Origin: Bradyrhizobium sp.
Lineage (GTDB): Bacteria > Pseudomonadota > Alphaproteobacteria > Rhizobiales > Xanthobacteraceae
Assembly: GCF_028868675.1 (NCBI RefSeq)
Contig: NZ_JAGWUA010000027.1
Span: forward strand, 1 to 33,286
DNA length: 33,286 bases
Direction: 5' to 3'
Position numbers and translations under genes: made by a program. The notes below the pieces were generated by a model. The model was given only the letters and a program-made list of their open reading frames with translations. It was not told the origin of the DNA and did not search any database. Shown piece after piece: positions 1 through 9,304 of this stretch; the first letter of the stretch is position 1, and each line of letters begins with the position of its first letter.

Positions 1-46
1 CTTCGCAATTGGCTTCTTCCTCGATTCACGGGAGTGCCGCCTCGCA

Positions 47-568
47 TTGATCATCCGAACCCCAAGCGCAGACGAACTACCCGCACTCTCGGACCTCTGC
101 TTCAGATCCAAGGCGGTCTGGGGCTATGATGACGCGTTCATGAACGCCTGCCGTGCCGAGCTGTCGTTTGGCCCGCGAGACCTCGAACTGACACACGTCG
201 CGGTCGCCGAACAGGACGGCAGACCGGCAGGTGTGGTGCAGGTCGGGATCGATGGCGGCAATGCCCAACTCTTGAAACTCTTCGTCGAGCCTGAAGGCCT
301 GCGAAAGGGCACAGGAAAAGCGCTGTTGAACTGGGCAAGCCGAACTGCGCGGAGAATGGGCGCACGTCAGATGGTGATCGAGTCTGATCCCGATGCAGCG
401 CCATTCTATCGTCGGATGGGCGCCCGCGACACCGGAACTGCGCCTTCCGGCTCGATACCCGGCAGGTCCTGCCGAAGCTTGTGCTCAACATCCGGCGACC
501 TTCTCAAACCTGCGATTGACGAGCGACGCCGATCGTCGTCACCCGATCCGCGTCACGCAGCGATGTGA
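47..568 (+). CDS. GNAT-family N-acetyltransferase with frameshifted C-terminus
   Basis: This is a GCN5-related acetyltransferase, which would transfer an acetyl group from acetyl-CoA to an unknown amine. The acetyl-CoA loop is seen around residues 90-105 (LRKGTGKALLNWA), followed by the usual late motif ESDPDAAPFYRRMGA at about 114-128. The start is a TTG, with GGGAG upstream at a rather long distance; no ATG gives a complete fold. The frame is sound to about residue 140 (SIPGR). After that the family-like tail VLPKLVLNI is found in the other frame from 466 and ends at a TGA at 517-519. One base therefore seems to be missing near 464-466, and the frame read here runs on with an unrelated arginine- and serine-rich tail to 568. 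Without the shift the protein would be 157 residues. The substrate is unknown. It may be a young pseudogene, a still active variant, or a sequencing error. Confidence 0.75.
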   Translation: MIIRTPSADELPALSDLCFRSKAVWGYDDAFMNACRAELSFGPRDLELTHVAVAEQDGRPAGVVQVGIDGGNAQLLKLFVEPEGLRKGTGKALLNWASRTARRMGARQMVIESDPDAAPFYRRMGARDTGTAPSGSIPGRSCRSLCSTSGDLLKPAIDERRRSSSPDPRHAAM

Positions 569-606
569 GGTCGGCCAGGCGGATTCCAGCGTTGTGACTG
601 AGACGG

Positions 607-660
607 ATCATTTCGTCATTGCTGTGCGAGAGCGAAGCAGGAATGATCCAGACGTCAAAG
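607..660. repeat. Degenerate half copy of the CGTCATTGC palindromic repeat
   Basis: The stretch after the acetyltransferase contains GGATCATT and AATGATCC as inverted arms about 30 bases apart, with CGTCATTGC and GCGAAGCA between them. The same words occur in the fuller repeat at 23060-23138, so this looks like a worn copy. It lies between two converging genes. I see no gene between 569 and 668. Confidence 0.4.
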
Positions 661-668
661 ACGCAACG

Positions 669-1502
669 TCAGCTCAGCCAGAATCTTGGCGTCGCCGGTT
701 CCAGCCTTCCGCCGACGCGAACGGGCGCGATGCGGAGCGCGAGGCCGGTGGCGTCGTCGGTCTCGACGGCGACGCCGCTCAGCGTCGCAGTGCCGGCGGC
801 CGGCTCGAAGCGGCCGGAGGGAATGCCCGAGGTGAAGCGCCGCAGCGGCTCCTCCTTCTGCATGCCGATGATCGAGTCGTAATCGCCGGTCATGCCGGCG
901 TCGGTCATGTAGGCGGTGCCGCCGGCGAGGATCTGGTGGTCGGCGGTCGGCACATGGGTGTGGGTGCCGACCACGAGGCTGGCGCGGCCGTCGCAGAAAT
1001 AGCCGATGCCCTGCTTCTCGCTCGACGCCTCGCAATGGAAGTCGACCACGATCGCGTCCGCCGCCTCGCCCAAGGGGCAGGCGCTGAGCTCGCGCTCGAG
1101 CGCTGCGAAGGGATCGTCGAACGGCGTCATGAAGACGCGGCCGAGGGCGTTGACGACGAGCGCGCGGCGGCCGTTCTTGGCCTCGACCAGCGCCGCGCCG
1201 CGGCCCGGCGTGCCGCGCGGATAGTTCGCCGGCCGCACCAGCCGCTCGGCGCGCTCGATGAACACCAGCGCCTCGCGCTGATCCCAGGAATGGTTGCCGA
1301 GCGTCACCGCGTCGGCGCCGGCATCGAGCAGTTCCTGGTAGATCGCCTCGGTGATGCCGAAGCCGCCGGCCGAGTTCTCGCCATTGACGACGACGAGGTC
1401 GAGCGACCAGCCGCGGATCATGCCGGGCAGATGTTCGGCGACGGCGCTGCGGCCGGCCCGGCCGACCACGTCACCCACGAAGAGAATGCGCAACTTCACC
1501 AC
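669..1502 (-). CDS. YmdB/TIGR00282-family metallophosphoesterase
   Basis: This is a calcineurin-like metallophosphoesterase of the YmdB type, a family with reported 2',3'-cyclic nucleotide phosphodiesterase activity in Bacillus. The metal-binding motifs are all present: GDVVGRAGR (Asp11), NGENSAGG (Glu42, Asn43), GNHSWDQ (Asn70, His71), DFHCEA (His156) and GTHTHVPTAD (His181, His183). The length of 277 residues is normal for the family. It overlaps the upstream 5-formyl-THF cyclo-ligase by about 30 bases, so the two are probably translated from one leftward transcript. The longest frame starts with GTG at 1502, but a GGAG lies eight bases before a TTG at 1493 that gives the family-like start M-R-I-L-F-V-G-D; that TTG may be the real start. 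The physiological substrate in this organism is not known. Confidence 0.88.
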   Translation of the reverse strand: MVKLRILFVGDVVGRAGRSAVAEHLPGMIRGWSLDLVVVNGENSAGGFGITEAIYQELLDAGADAVTLGNHSWDQREALVFIERAERLVRPANYPRGTPGRGAALVEAKNGRRALVVNALGRVFMTPFDDPFAALERELSACPLGEAADAIVVDFHCEASSEKQGIGYFCDGRASLVVGTHTHVPTADHQILAGGTAYMTDAGMTGDYDSIIGMQKEEPLRRFTSGIPSGRFEPAAGTATLSGVAVETDDATGLALRIAPVRVGGRLEPATPRFWLS

Positions 1503-2067
1503 TCCGGAAATCGAACGCGTCGGCTTCCGTTAGCACATAATCCAGCGCGACGTCGTGCGATAGTGCGGGAACCGCCTCGATCTCCTGTGCCGCGAAGGCG
1601 AGCCCGACGCCGAGGATGTGCTTGGTCTTGCGCAGGTGGGTGAAGGTGAAATCGTAATGCCCCGCGCCATAGCCGATGCGGTGGCCGCGCCGGTCGAAGG
1701 CCGCGAGCGGCACCAGCATGATGTCGGGGACGACTTCGGCGGCCGCCACCGACGGCTCGGGAATGCCGAGTGGGCCCAGCATCAGGCGGTCGGCCGGATT
1801 CCAGGCGCGGAAGATCAGCGACTGGCCGCGCGCGGTGACGCAGGGCAGCGCCAGCCGCGCGCCCTGCTCCGCAAGCTTCCGCATCAGCGGCGCCGGGTCG
1901 ATCTCGTTGCGGATTGGCGAGTAGCCGGAGACGATGCTGCCGGGGATGAGATTGAACGGCAGGCCGCGTTTGGCGAGCCTGGCGGCGGCGGAGATGCGTT
2001 TCTTCTCGCTCAGCGCATCGCGCCTGGCGAGGGCTTTGGCGCGGAGCTCGGCTTTGGAGTTGGTCAT
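1471..2067 (-). CDS. 5-formyltetrahydrofolate cyclo-ligase
   Basis: The enzyme (MTHFS, the ygfA product in E. coli) uses ATP to convert 5-formyl-tetrahydrofolate to 5,10-methenyl-tetrahydrofolate in the cytosol, returning the storage folate to one-carbon metabolism. The protein is 198 residues, the usual length. Basic residues at the N-terminus (KAELRAKALARRDAL) and the family motif RIGYGAGHYD at about 132-141 are seen. It starts with ATG at 2067 and lies downstream of the 6S RNA, an order (zapA, 6S RNA, cyclo-ligase) conserved in many proteobacteria. In E. coli the gene is co-transcribed with the 6S RNA, and the same could hold here. Its 3' end overlaps the phosphoesterase gene. Confidence 0.93.
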   Translation of the reverse strand: MTNSKAELRAKALARRDALSEKKRISAAARLAKRGLPFNLIPGSIVSGYSPIRNEIDPAPLMRKLAEQGARLALPCVTARGQSLIFRAWNPADRLMLGPLGIPEPSVAAAEVVPDIMLVPLAAFDRRGHRIGYGAGHYDFTFTHLRKTKHILGVGLAFAAQEIEAVPALSHDVALDYVLTEADAFDFRSGEVAHSLRG

Positions 2068-2112
2068 GTGCTTCGGTCCCAGGTCATCACCCGCCTCATG
2101 CGCAACTTACGC

Positions 2113-2205
2113 AACGGAGCAGGCGATCCAGTATTGCAGGGGCGGTGATGGTCTCACTCGGACGCCGCGGCGTACTGGATGCCCCGCTTGAGCGAAGCAT
2201 GACAT
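2113..2205. repeat. Palindromic intergenic repeat (GATCCAGTA / TACTGGAT)
   Basis: GGCGATCCAGTA at about 2120 and TACTGGATGCC at 2173-2183 are inverted arms around a core of about 40 bases. A GCCCCGC...GAGCGAAGCATGACA tail follows. The words match the palindromic repeats common between genes in Bradyrhizobium. It sits between the 6S RNA and the cyclo-ligase start, so it probably lies in the leader of the cyclo-ligase message. Confidence 0.6.
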
Positions 2206-2244
2206 CGCACTGAACTGGACCGCCGCAGTCTGACGCACAATTCG

Positions 2245-2406
2245 ACAGGCACGAACCGGAAGGCAAAGCCAGAAGCAGAAAGCGCGAAGCCGTAGACGCC
2301 GTTGAAGCACTCGATCCCGGAGTTCCCTACGAAAGTAGGTGGGCACCATATGTCCGGGTCCACGGACCCGGCCAGGGACAGTTCCCTAAAGGATCGATAA
2401 GGCCCC
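2245..2406 (-). ncRNA. ssrS: 6S RNA
   Basis: 6S RNA mimics an open promoter and binds the housekeeping RNA polymerase holoenzyme. The call rests first on position: a 430-base gap between zapA and 5-formyl-THF cyclo-ligase, all leftward, is the classical 6S locus. In the leftward strand TCGATCC (just inside the 5' end) pairs with GGATCGA about 85 bases later. The apical arm is CCGGGTCC-GT-GGACCCGG, and the 3' side of the central region holds the small hairpin CCTAC-TTTC-GTAGG, as expected for 6S. A CATAAT box at 2418-2413 places the start near 2406. The 3' end is estimated from the usual length of about 160 bases and is uncertain by some tens of bases. Confidence 0.72.
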
Positions 2407-2412
2407 GGGGAT

Positions 2413-2418
2413 ATTATG
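2413..2418 (-). promoter_or_regulatory. -10 box of the putative 6S RNA promoter
   Basis: On the leftward strand CATAAT lies seven bases before a G run that would be the transcript start. No convincing -35 hexamer is visible at 16-18 bases, so the call depends on the -10 box and on the 6S RNA that follows. Confidence 0.45.
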
Positions 2419-2496
2419 GCTCCTGACGCGCGTCACAGCCTCGCCTCTGCAATCTAGCAACGATGGTTCCGAACCGCCAGCCCGCACGCGCAGCGA

Positions 2497-2880
2497 TCAG
2501 CCGATCGCGATGCCGCTGCCGACGGTCCGGTTCAGCACCTGGGTCGATTTCTCGATGCGCTCGGCGGCCGCGTTGAGCGCATTGACCACCGCGGTTTGCG
2601 TCAGCCTGGCGCGCTCGGCGGCGGCGTTGCGGAAATCGCGCAGCTCGCCCACCTCCGCCTCCAGCGTGCGGACGCGGTTTCCTGCATCGACCAATTCGTC
2701 GCAGGCCATCAGCGCCGCCATCACGGTGAGCCGCGCGTCGCCGATCTCGCCGAACTTGCCGCGCAACGCCTGGATGCGCGTCTCGAGATTCTCGGCCAGC
2801 TTCAACAGCCGCACCTCCTGCCCTTCCTCGCAGGCCATGCGGAATTGCCGGCCGTTGATGGTGACGTTGATGTGGCTCAT
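2497..2880 (-). CDS. zapA: Cell division protein ZapA
   Basis: ZapA binds FtsZ and cross-links its filaments at the division ring. The 127-residue protein starts with the family signature (MSHINVTINGRQFRMAC). It continues with the helical dimer part (LLKLAENLETRIQALR) and a long C-terminal helix at about 65-115 that would form the coiled-coil tetramer. Its ATG overlaps the stop codon of the DUF4164 gene by four bases (ATGA), so the two are translationally coupled. The 6S RNA lies downstream. Confidence 0.9.
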   Translation of the reverse strand: MSHINVTINGRQFRMACEEGQEVRLLKLAENLETRIQALRGKFGEIGDARLTVMAALMACDELVDAGNRVRTLEAEVGELRDFRNAAAERARLTQTAVVNALNAAAERIEKSTQVLNRTVGSGIAIG

Positions 2881-3197
2881 GAATCCTCTCCGGTATCGAG
2901 CACCGAACGGATCGTGACGATCGCCGCATCGAGCCGATCGGAGATGTCGCGATTGGCGCGTTCGAGCTTGCGCGCCTTCACCAGCGCGCCGTCGAGCTCG
3001 TCGGCCAATCGCGAGCGGTCGGCGCCGAGCGCCTGGATTCGCGTCGCGAGCTCGTTCTCGTCGCGATCGGCATCGCGTCGCCGCTCGACCGCGCTCTCCA
3101 GCGCGTCGAGCGCGGCCATGAGCCTGCGCGTCGCGATCTCGATCTCGACGACAGCGGTCTCCGTCGTGGCGGAACTGTTGGCGGCGCGATTATTCAT
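2877..3197 (-). CDS. DUF4164-family coiled-coil protein
   Basis: A 106-residue protein that is helical almost throughout, with heptad-like runs (LMAALDALESAVERR, RLADELDGALVKARKLE) and no membrane segment or signal peptide. It matches the DUF4164 family that sits before zapA in many Rhizobiales. The four-base overlap with zapA suggests a joint role at the division site, for instance as a ZapA or FtsZ partner, but this is inference; no function is established. Confidence 0.75.
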   Translation of the reverse strand: MNNRAANSSATTETAVVEIEIATRRLMAALDALESAVERRRDADRDENELATRIQALGADRSRLADELDGALVKARKLERANRDISDRLDAAIVTIRSVLDTGEDS

Positions 3198-3373
3198 GCA
3201 GTCGGTGGCGAACCTCTGGTCGGGCCTCTATCGGGACTTGCCGCCCGGCAAAAGACTCGGTTCGGCAAGCGGTTAGAAGAGGAAATTTACGTGGCAAGCA
3301 AGCCCGGCGCAACGCCGCCGGGAAACTATGCACTGCTAAGCAACTTTTGCGGCCTTTCCGGCGTTCGATTGCC

Positions 3374-3402
3374 TTGGACTCCCGGAACCGGGATGCTATC
3401 CC
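3374..3402 (+). promoter_or_regulatory. Putative tkt promoter with a palindrome in the spacer
   Basis: TTGGAC at 3374-3379 and TATCCC at 3397-3402 are separated by 17 bases. The spacer contains the perfect inverted repeat TCCCGG-AA-CCGGGA. The predicted start is about 65 bases before the tkt ATG. The -10 match is weak. The palindrome could be an operator or a chance GC-rich word. Confidence 0.35.
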
Positions 3403-3474
3403 AGCCCCGACCGCAGGCTTCTTCCCGCGCGGCGCACGCACCACCAAGCGCTTCATTTCAGACGGATTTTCATC

Positions 3475-5460
<1,986 letters not shown>

Positions 5461-5514
5461 GTGTTGAGCTGGCCGGAAAAAAGGACTACCAAGCTCCCCA
5501 TATGATCCAGCCCC

Positions 5515-5531
5515 GCCCGGCCGAACCGGGC
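5515..5531. other. Small hairpin in the tkt-gap intergenic region
   Basis: GCCCGG and CCGGGC pair around a five-base loop. No U run follows on the rightward strand, so this is not a convincing terminator. It may shape the gap leader or the end of the tkt message. The gap start is preceded by a good ribosome site (GAAGGAG). Confidence 0.25.
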
Positions 5532-5603
5532 GTCCGCCCAAAAATCCCTCGCAGACGAGCAATCGTCTTCGGGGATGAGAACGGTCATTGAAGGAGATGA
5601 AAC

Positions 5604-6611
5604 ATGGTGGTCCGCGTTGGCATTAACGGTTTTGGCCGCATTGGCCGCAACATCCTGCGGGCCATCGCCGAGTCCGGTCGCAAGGACATCGAGGTGGTCG
5701 GCATCAACGACCTCGGCCCGGTCGAGACCAATGCGCACCTGTTGCGCTTCGACTCCGTGCACGGCCGCTTCCCCAGCACCGTGACCGTCGACGGCGACAC
5801 GATCAGCCTCGGCGCCAACAAGATCAAGGTCACCGCCGAGCGCGATCCCTCGAAGCTGCCGTGGAAGGCTCTCGGCGTCGACATCGCGATGGAGTGCACC
5901 GGCATCTTCACCTCGAAGGACAAGGCCTCCGCGCATCTCGCCGCCGGCGCCAAGCGCGTGCTGGTCTCCGCGCCCGCCGACGGCGCCGACGCCACCATCG
6001 TCTACGGCGTCAACCACGACGCACTGACCAGGGATCACATGGTCGTCTCCAATGGCTCCTGCACCACCAACTGCCTCGCGCCGGTCGCCAAGGTGCTGAA
6101 CGACCTGGTCGGCATCGAGACCGGCTTCATGACCACGATCCACGCCTATACCGGTGACCAGCCGACGCTGGACACGCTGCACAAGGATCTCTACCGCGGC
6201 CGCGCGGCGGCGATGTCGATGATCCCGACCTCGACGGGTGCGGCGAAGGCGATCGGCCTCGTGCTGCCGGAGCTCAAGGGCAAGCTCGACGGCGTCGCGA
6301 TCCGCGTGCCGACCCCGAACGTCTCGGTGGTCGACCTCAAGATCGTCGCCAAGCGCGCGACCGACGCCAAGGAAGTCAACGCCGCGATGAAGCGCGCCTC
6401 CGAGCAGCAGCTCAAGGGCATCCTCGGCTACACCAGCGCGCCGAACGTCTCGATCGACTTCAACCACGACCCGCACTCCTCGACGTTCCACGAGGACCAG
6501 ACCAAGGTGCAGAACGGCACGCTGGTGCGCGTGATGTCCTGGTACGACAACGAGTGGGGTTTTTCGAACCGCATGGCGGACACCGCCGTTGCGATGGCGA
6601 AGGTGATCTAG
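5604..6611 (+). CDS. gap: Glyceraldehyde-3-phosphate dehydrogenase, type I
   Basis: The enzyme interconverts glyceraldehyde-3-phosphate and 1,3-bisphosphoglycerate in the cytosol. The 335-residue protein has the Rossmann motif NGFGRIGRN and an IND triplet after strand beta2; this Asp usually favours NAD over NADP. The catalytic motif is [12 protein letters not shown] with Cys153, followed by [10 protein letters not shown] and the C-terminal motif [13 protein letters not shown]. The start follows the ribosome site GAAGGAG by eight bases. pgk follows after a palindromic repeat. Confidence 0.97.
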   Translation: MVVRVGINGFGRIGRNILRAIAESGRKDIEVVGINDLGPVETNAHLLRFDSVHGRFPSTVTVDGDTISLGANKIKVTAERDPSKLPWKALGVDIAMECTGIFTSKDKASAHLAAGAKRVLVSAPADGADATIVYGVNHDALTRDHMVVSNGSCTTNCLAPVAKVLNDLVGIETGFMTTIHAYTGDQPTLDTLHKDLYRGRAAAMSMIPTSTGAAKAIGLVLPELKGKLDGVAIRVPTPNVSVVDLKIVAKRATDAKEVNAAMKRASEQQLKGILGYTSAPNVSIDFNHDPHSSTFHEDQTKVQNGTLVRVMSWYDNEWGFSNRMADTAVAMAKVI

Positions 6612-6737
6612 GTCTTGCGTCCCGGACGCGGCGCAGCGTGCCTTCACGGTGCGCGGCAGAGCCGGGGCCCACACAGCGTAGGTCCCGGTTCTGCACGGCG
6701 GCACTTCGTGCCGCAGTGCGCCCGGGACAAGAGAGTG
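6612..6737. repeat. Long palindromic repeat between gap and pgk (copy 1)
   Basis: GTCCCGGACGCG at 6619 and TGCGCCCGGGAC ending at 6728 are imperfect inverted arms. An inner pair GAGCCGGG / CCCGGTTC lies inside, so the whole can fold into one long hairpin. A second copy lies at 19044-19175. Both copies begin directly after a TAG stop codon (TAG-GT...) and end in GGGAC-A-GAGAGTG just before the next gene. In this copy the GAGAG falls in the ribosome-site position of pgk. Confidence 0.75.
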
Positions 6738-6742
6738 TTCAA

Positions 6743-7939
6743 ATGGCGAAGAGCTTCCGCACCCTCGACGACGTCGACGTGAAAGGCAAGCGCGTGCTGC
6801 TGCGCGTCGACCTCAACGTGCCCATGGAGAACGGACGCGTCACCGACGCAACGCGGCTCGAGCGTGTCGCCCCCACCATCACCGAGCTCTCGGACAAGGG
6901 CGGCAAGGTCATCCTGCTCGCGCATTTCGGCCGGCCGAAGGGACGCGATCCCAAGGAGTCGCTGAAGCCCGTCGCCGAGGCGCTGGCGCATGTGGTCAAG
7001 AAGCCGGTCGGCTTCGCCGACGACTGCATCGGCGAGGTCGCGGCCAAGGCCGTCGCCGCCCTGAAGGACGGCGACATCCTGTGCCTGGAGAACACCCGCT
7101 TCCACAAGGAAGAGGAAAAGAACGATCCGGCCTTCGTTGCGGAATTGGCCAAACTCGGCGACGTCTGGGTCAACGACGCCTTCTCCGCCGCGCACCGCGC
7201 CCACGCCACGACCGAGGGCCTGGGCCACAAGCTGCCGGCCTATGCGGGGCGCACCATGCAGGCCGAGCTCGACGCGCTGGAGAAGGCGCTGGAGGCGCCG
7301 ACCAAGCCGGTGATCGCGATCATCGGCGGCGCCAAGGTCTCGACCAAGATCGACCTCCTGGAAAACCTGGTCACCAAGGTCGATGCGCTGGTGATCGGCG
7401 GCGGCATGGCCAACACCTTCCTGCACGCCCAGGGCGTCGCGATCGGCAAGTCGCTCGCCGAGAAGGATCTGGCGCCGACCGCGCTGCGCATCCTGGAGAA
7501 GGCGGAAGCCGCCAATTGCGCCATCATCCTGCCCGTGGACGCCACCGTCGCCTTCCATTTCGCAGCCAACGCTCCGTCGCAGGCCTACGGCCTCGACGCC
7601 ATTCCCGCCGACGGCATGATCCTCGACGTCGGTCCGCAGTCGAACGCGCGCATCCATGCCGCAATCGACGATGCGGCGACGCTGGTCTGGAACGGGCCGC
7701 TCGGCGCCTTCGAGATGACGCCGTTCGACCGCGGCACCATGCTGGCGGCCAGGCACGCCGCCAAGCGCACCAAGGCCAAGAAGCTGATTTCGGTCGCGGG
7801 CGGCGGCGACACGGTCGCGGCCCTCAATCAGGCCGGCGTGGCCTCCGACTTCACCTATGTCTCGACCGCCGGCGGCGCGTTCCTGGAATGGATGGAAGGC
7901 AAGCCGCTGCCGGGCGTCGAGGTCCTGCGAACGAAGTAA
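6743..7939 (+). CDS. pgk: Phosphoglycerate kinase
   Basis: The enzyme transfers phosphate between 1,3-bisphosphoglycerate and ADP. I chose the ATG at 6743, giving 398 residues, the normal length; the frame is open further upstream, but that part reads through the palindromic repeat. Motifs seen: [19 protein letters not shown], the triose-binding HFGRPKG, the hinge region with [23 protein letters not shown] and the nucleotide-binding [12 protein letters not shown] near the C-terminus. There is no strong Shine-Dalgarno sequence; GAGAG at the end of the repeat is the best candidate. The class II aldolase gene follows after 36 bases. Confidence 0.96.
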   Translation: MAKSFRTLDDVDVKGKRVLLRVDLNVPMENGRVTDATRLERVAPTITELSDKGGKVILLAHFGRPKGRDPKESLKPVAEALAHVVKKPVGFADDCIGEVAAKAVAALKDGDILCLENTRFHKEEEKNDPAFVAELAKLGDVWVNDAFSAAHRAHATTEGLGHKLPAYAGRTMQAELDALEKALEAPTKPVIAIIGGAKVSTKIDLLENLVTKVDALVIGGGMANTFLHAQGVAIGKSLAEKDLAPTALRILEKAEAANCAIILPVDATVAFHFAANAPSQAYGLDAIPADGMILDVGPQSNARIHAAIDDAATLVWNGPLGAFEMTPFDRGTMLAARHAAKRTKAKKLISVAGGGDTVAALNQAGVASDFTYVSTAGGAFLEWMEGKPLPGVEVLRTK

Positions 7940-7975
7940 CGATTGGCCGTTGAGGCCCAAACGGGAGAAGAAAAG

Positions 7976-9043
7976 ATGGCTCGGATCACGTTGCGTCAAT
8001 TGCTCGACCATGCGGCGGAGAACGACTACGGCGTCCCGGCCTTCAACATCAACAACATGGAGCAGGCGCTGGCGATCATGGACGCCGCCAACAGCGTCGA
8101 TGCGCCCGTCATCATCCAGGCCTCGCGCGGCGCGCGCGCCTATGCCAACGACGTCATGCTCAAGCACATGATGGACGCGGTGACCGAAATCTACCCACAC
8201 ATCCCGGTCTGCGTGCATCTCGATCACGGCAACGAGCCCGCGACCTGCATGACCGCGATCCAGGCCGGATTCACCTCGGTGATGATGGACGGCTCGCTCA
8301 AGGCCGACGGCAAGACTCCGGGCGACTGGGACTACAATGTCGGCGTCACCAAGACCGTCACCACCATGGCGCATCTCGGCGGCATCTCCGTCGAGGGCGA
8401 GTTGGGGGTGCTGGGCTCGCTCGAGACCGGCATGGGCGACAAGGAAGACGGGCACGGCGCGGAAGGCAAGCTGTCGCACGACCAGCTCCTGACCAACCCG
8501 GACGAGGCCGTGAAGTTCGTCAAGGAGACCAAGGTCGACGCGCTCGCGATCGCGATGGGCACCTCGCACGGCGCCTACAAGTTCACCCGCAAGCCGGACG
8601 GCGACATCCTCGCCATGAACGTGATCGAGGCGATCCACCGCAAGCTGCCGAACACGCATCTTGTGATGCACGGTTCGTCTTCGGTGCCGCAGGAGCTGCA
8701 GGACATCATCAACGCCTATGGCGGCAAGATGAAGCCGACCTGGGGCGTGCCGGTCTCCGAGATCCAGCGCGGCATCAAGAACGGCGTGCGCAAGATCAAC
8801 ATCGACACCGACAATCGCATGGCGATGACCGGCCAGATCCGCAAGGTGCTGAAGGACAGCCCGGAAGAGTTCGATCCGCGCAAGTACCTGAAGCCCGCGA
8901 TGGAGGCGATGACCAAGCTGTGCAAGCAGCGGCTGCAGGAGTTCAACACCGCAGGGCAGGCCTCCAAGATCAAGCGCGTGCTCACCACCACCGACATGGC
9001 CAAGCGCTACGCCAAGGGCGAGCTCGATCCGAAGGTGGCGTGA
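7976..9043 (+). CDS. fbaA: Fructose-bisphosphate aldolase class II, Calvin-cycle subtype
   Basis: This zinc-dependent aldolase splits or forms fructose-1,6-bisphosphate, and the subtype often also accepts sedoheptulose-1,7-bisphosphate. The protein has 355 residues from the ATG at 7976, which follows the ribosome site GGGAG. Seen: VHLDHGN with Asp83 and His84 (catalytic Asp and zinc ligand), [31 protein letters not shown] (zinc His), [10 protein letters not shown] and [13 protein letters not shown]. The length and the [13 protein letters not shown] start match the CbbA-like subgroup rather than E. coli FbaA. It is followed by an unrelated class I aldolase. The symbol cbbA would be equally defensible. 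Confidence 0.94.
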   Translation: MARITLRQLLDHAAENDYGVPAFNINNMEQALAIMDAANSVDAPVIIQASRGARAYANDVMLKHMMDAVTEIYPHIPVCVHLDHGNEPATCMTAIQAGFTSVMMDGSLKADGKTPGDWDYNVGVTKTVTTMAHLGGISVEGELGVLGSLETGMGDKEDGHGAEGKLSHDQLLTNPDEAVKFVKETKVDALAIAMGTSHGAYKFTRKPDGDILAMNVIEAIHRKLPNTHLVMHGSSSVPQELQDIINAYGGKMKPTWGVPVSEIQRGIKNGVRKINIDTDNRMAMTGQIRKVLKDSPEEFDPRKYLKPAMEAMTKLCKQRLQEFNTAGQASKIKRVLTTTDMAKRYAKGELDPKVA

Positions 9044-9049
9044 TGTATC

Positions 9050-9201
9050 CCTCCCTCTCCCCGCCCTTCGCGGGGAGAGGGTTGGGGTGAGGGGCTGCCT
9101 CGGCGTCCACGGCGCCGGACGGATTCGCGGAGAGTCCCCCTCACCCGGAATTCGCGTTGTCCGCGCGAATTCCGACCTCTCCCCGCAAGCGGGGCGAGGT
9201 A
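9050..9201. repeat. Compound palindromic repeat between the two aldolase genes
   Basis: CTCTCCCCGCCCTTCGCGGGGAGAG is a near-perfect hairpin directly after the class II aldolase. GAATTCGCG and CGCGAATTC at 9148-9170 form a second one, and CTCCCCGC-AA-GCGGGG a third near 9180. This is the 'ctctccccgc' type of repeat common between genes in Bradyrhizobium. The first hairpin may also stop or stabilise the upstream message. Confidence 0.7.
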
Positions 9202-9304
9202 AGAACGGCCCGCCCTCCCCCTGCGACCAACGTTAACTCGGCAATTGCCCGAGAACGGTCTATTTTCGCGGGCATGGCAGAATCGCTTTGGGAGGACCCT
9301 CTCC

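Noticed and set aside
6554..6742. A 63-codon N-terminal extension of phosphoglycerate kinase
   Set aside because: It is read from the end of gap and the palindromic repeat; the standard 398-residue protein starts at 6743.
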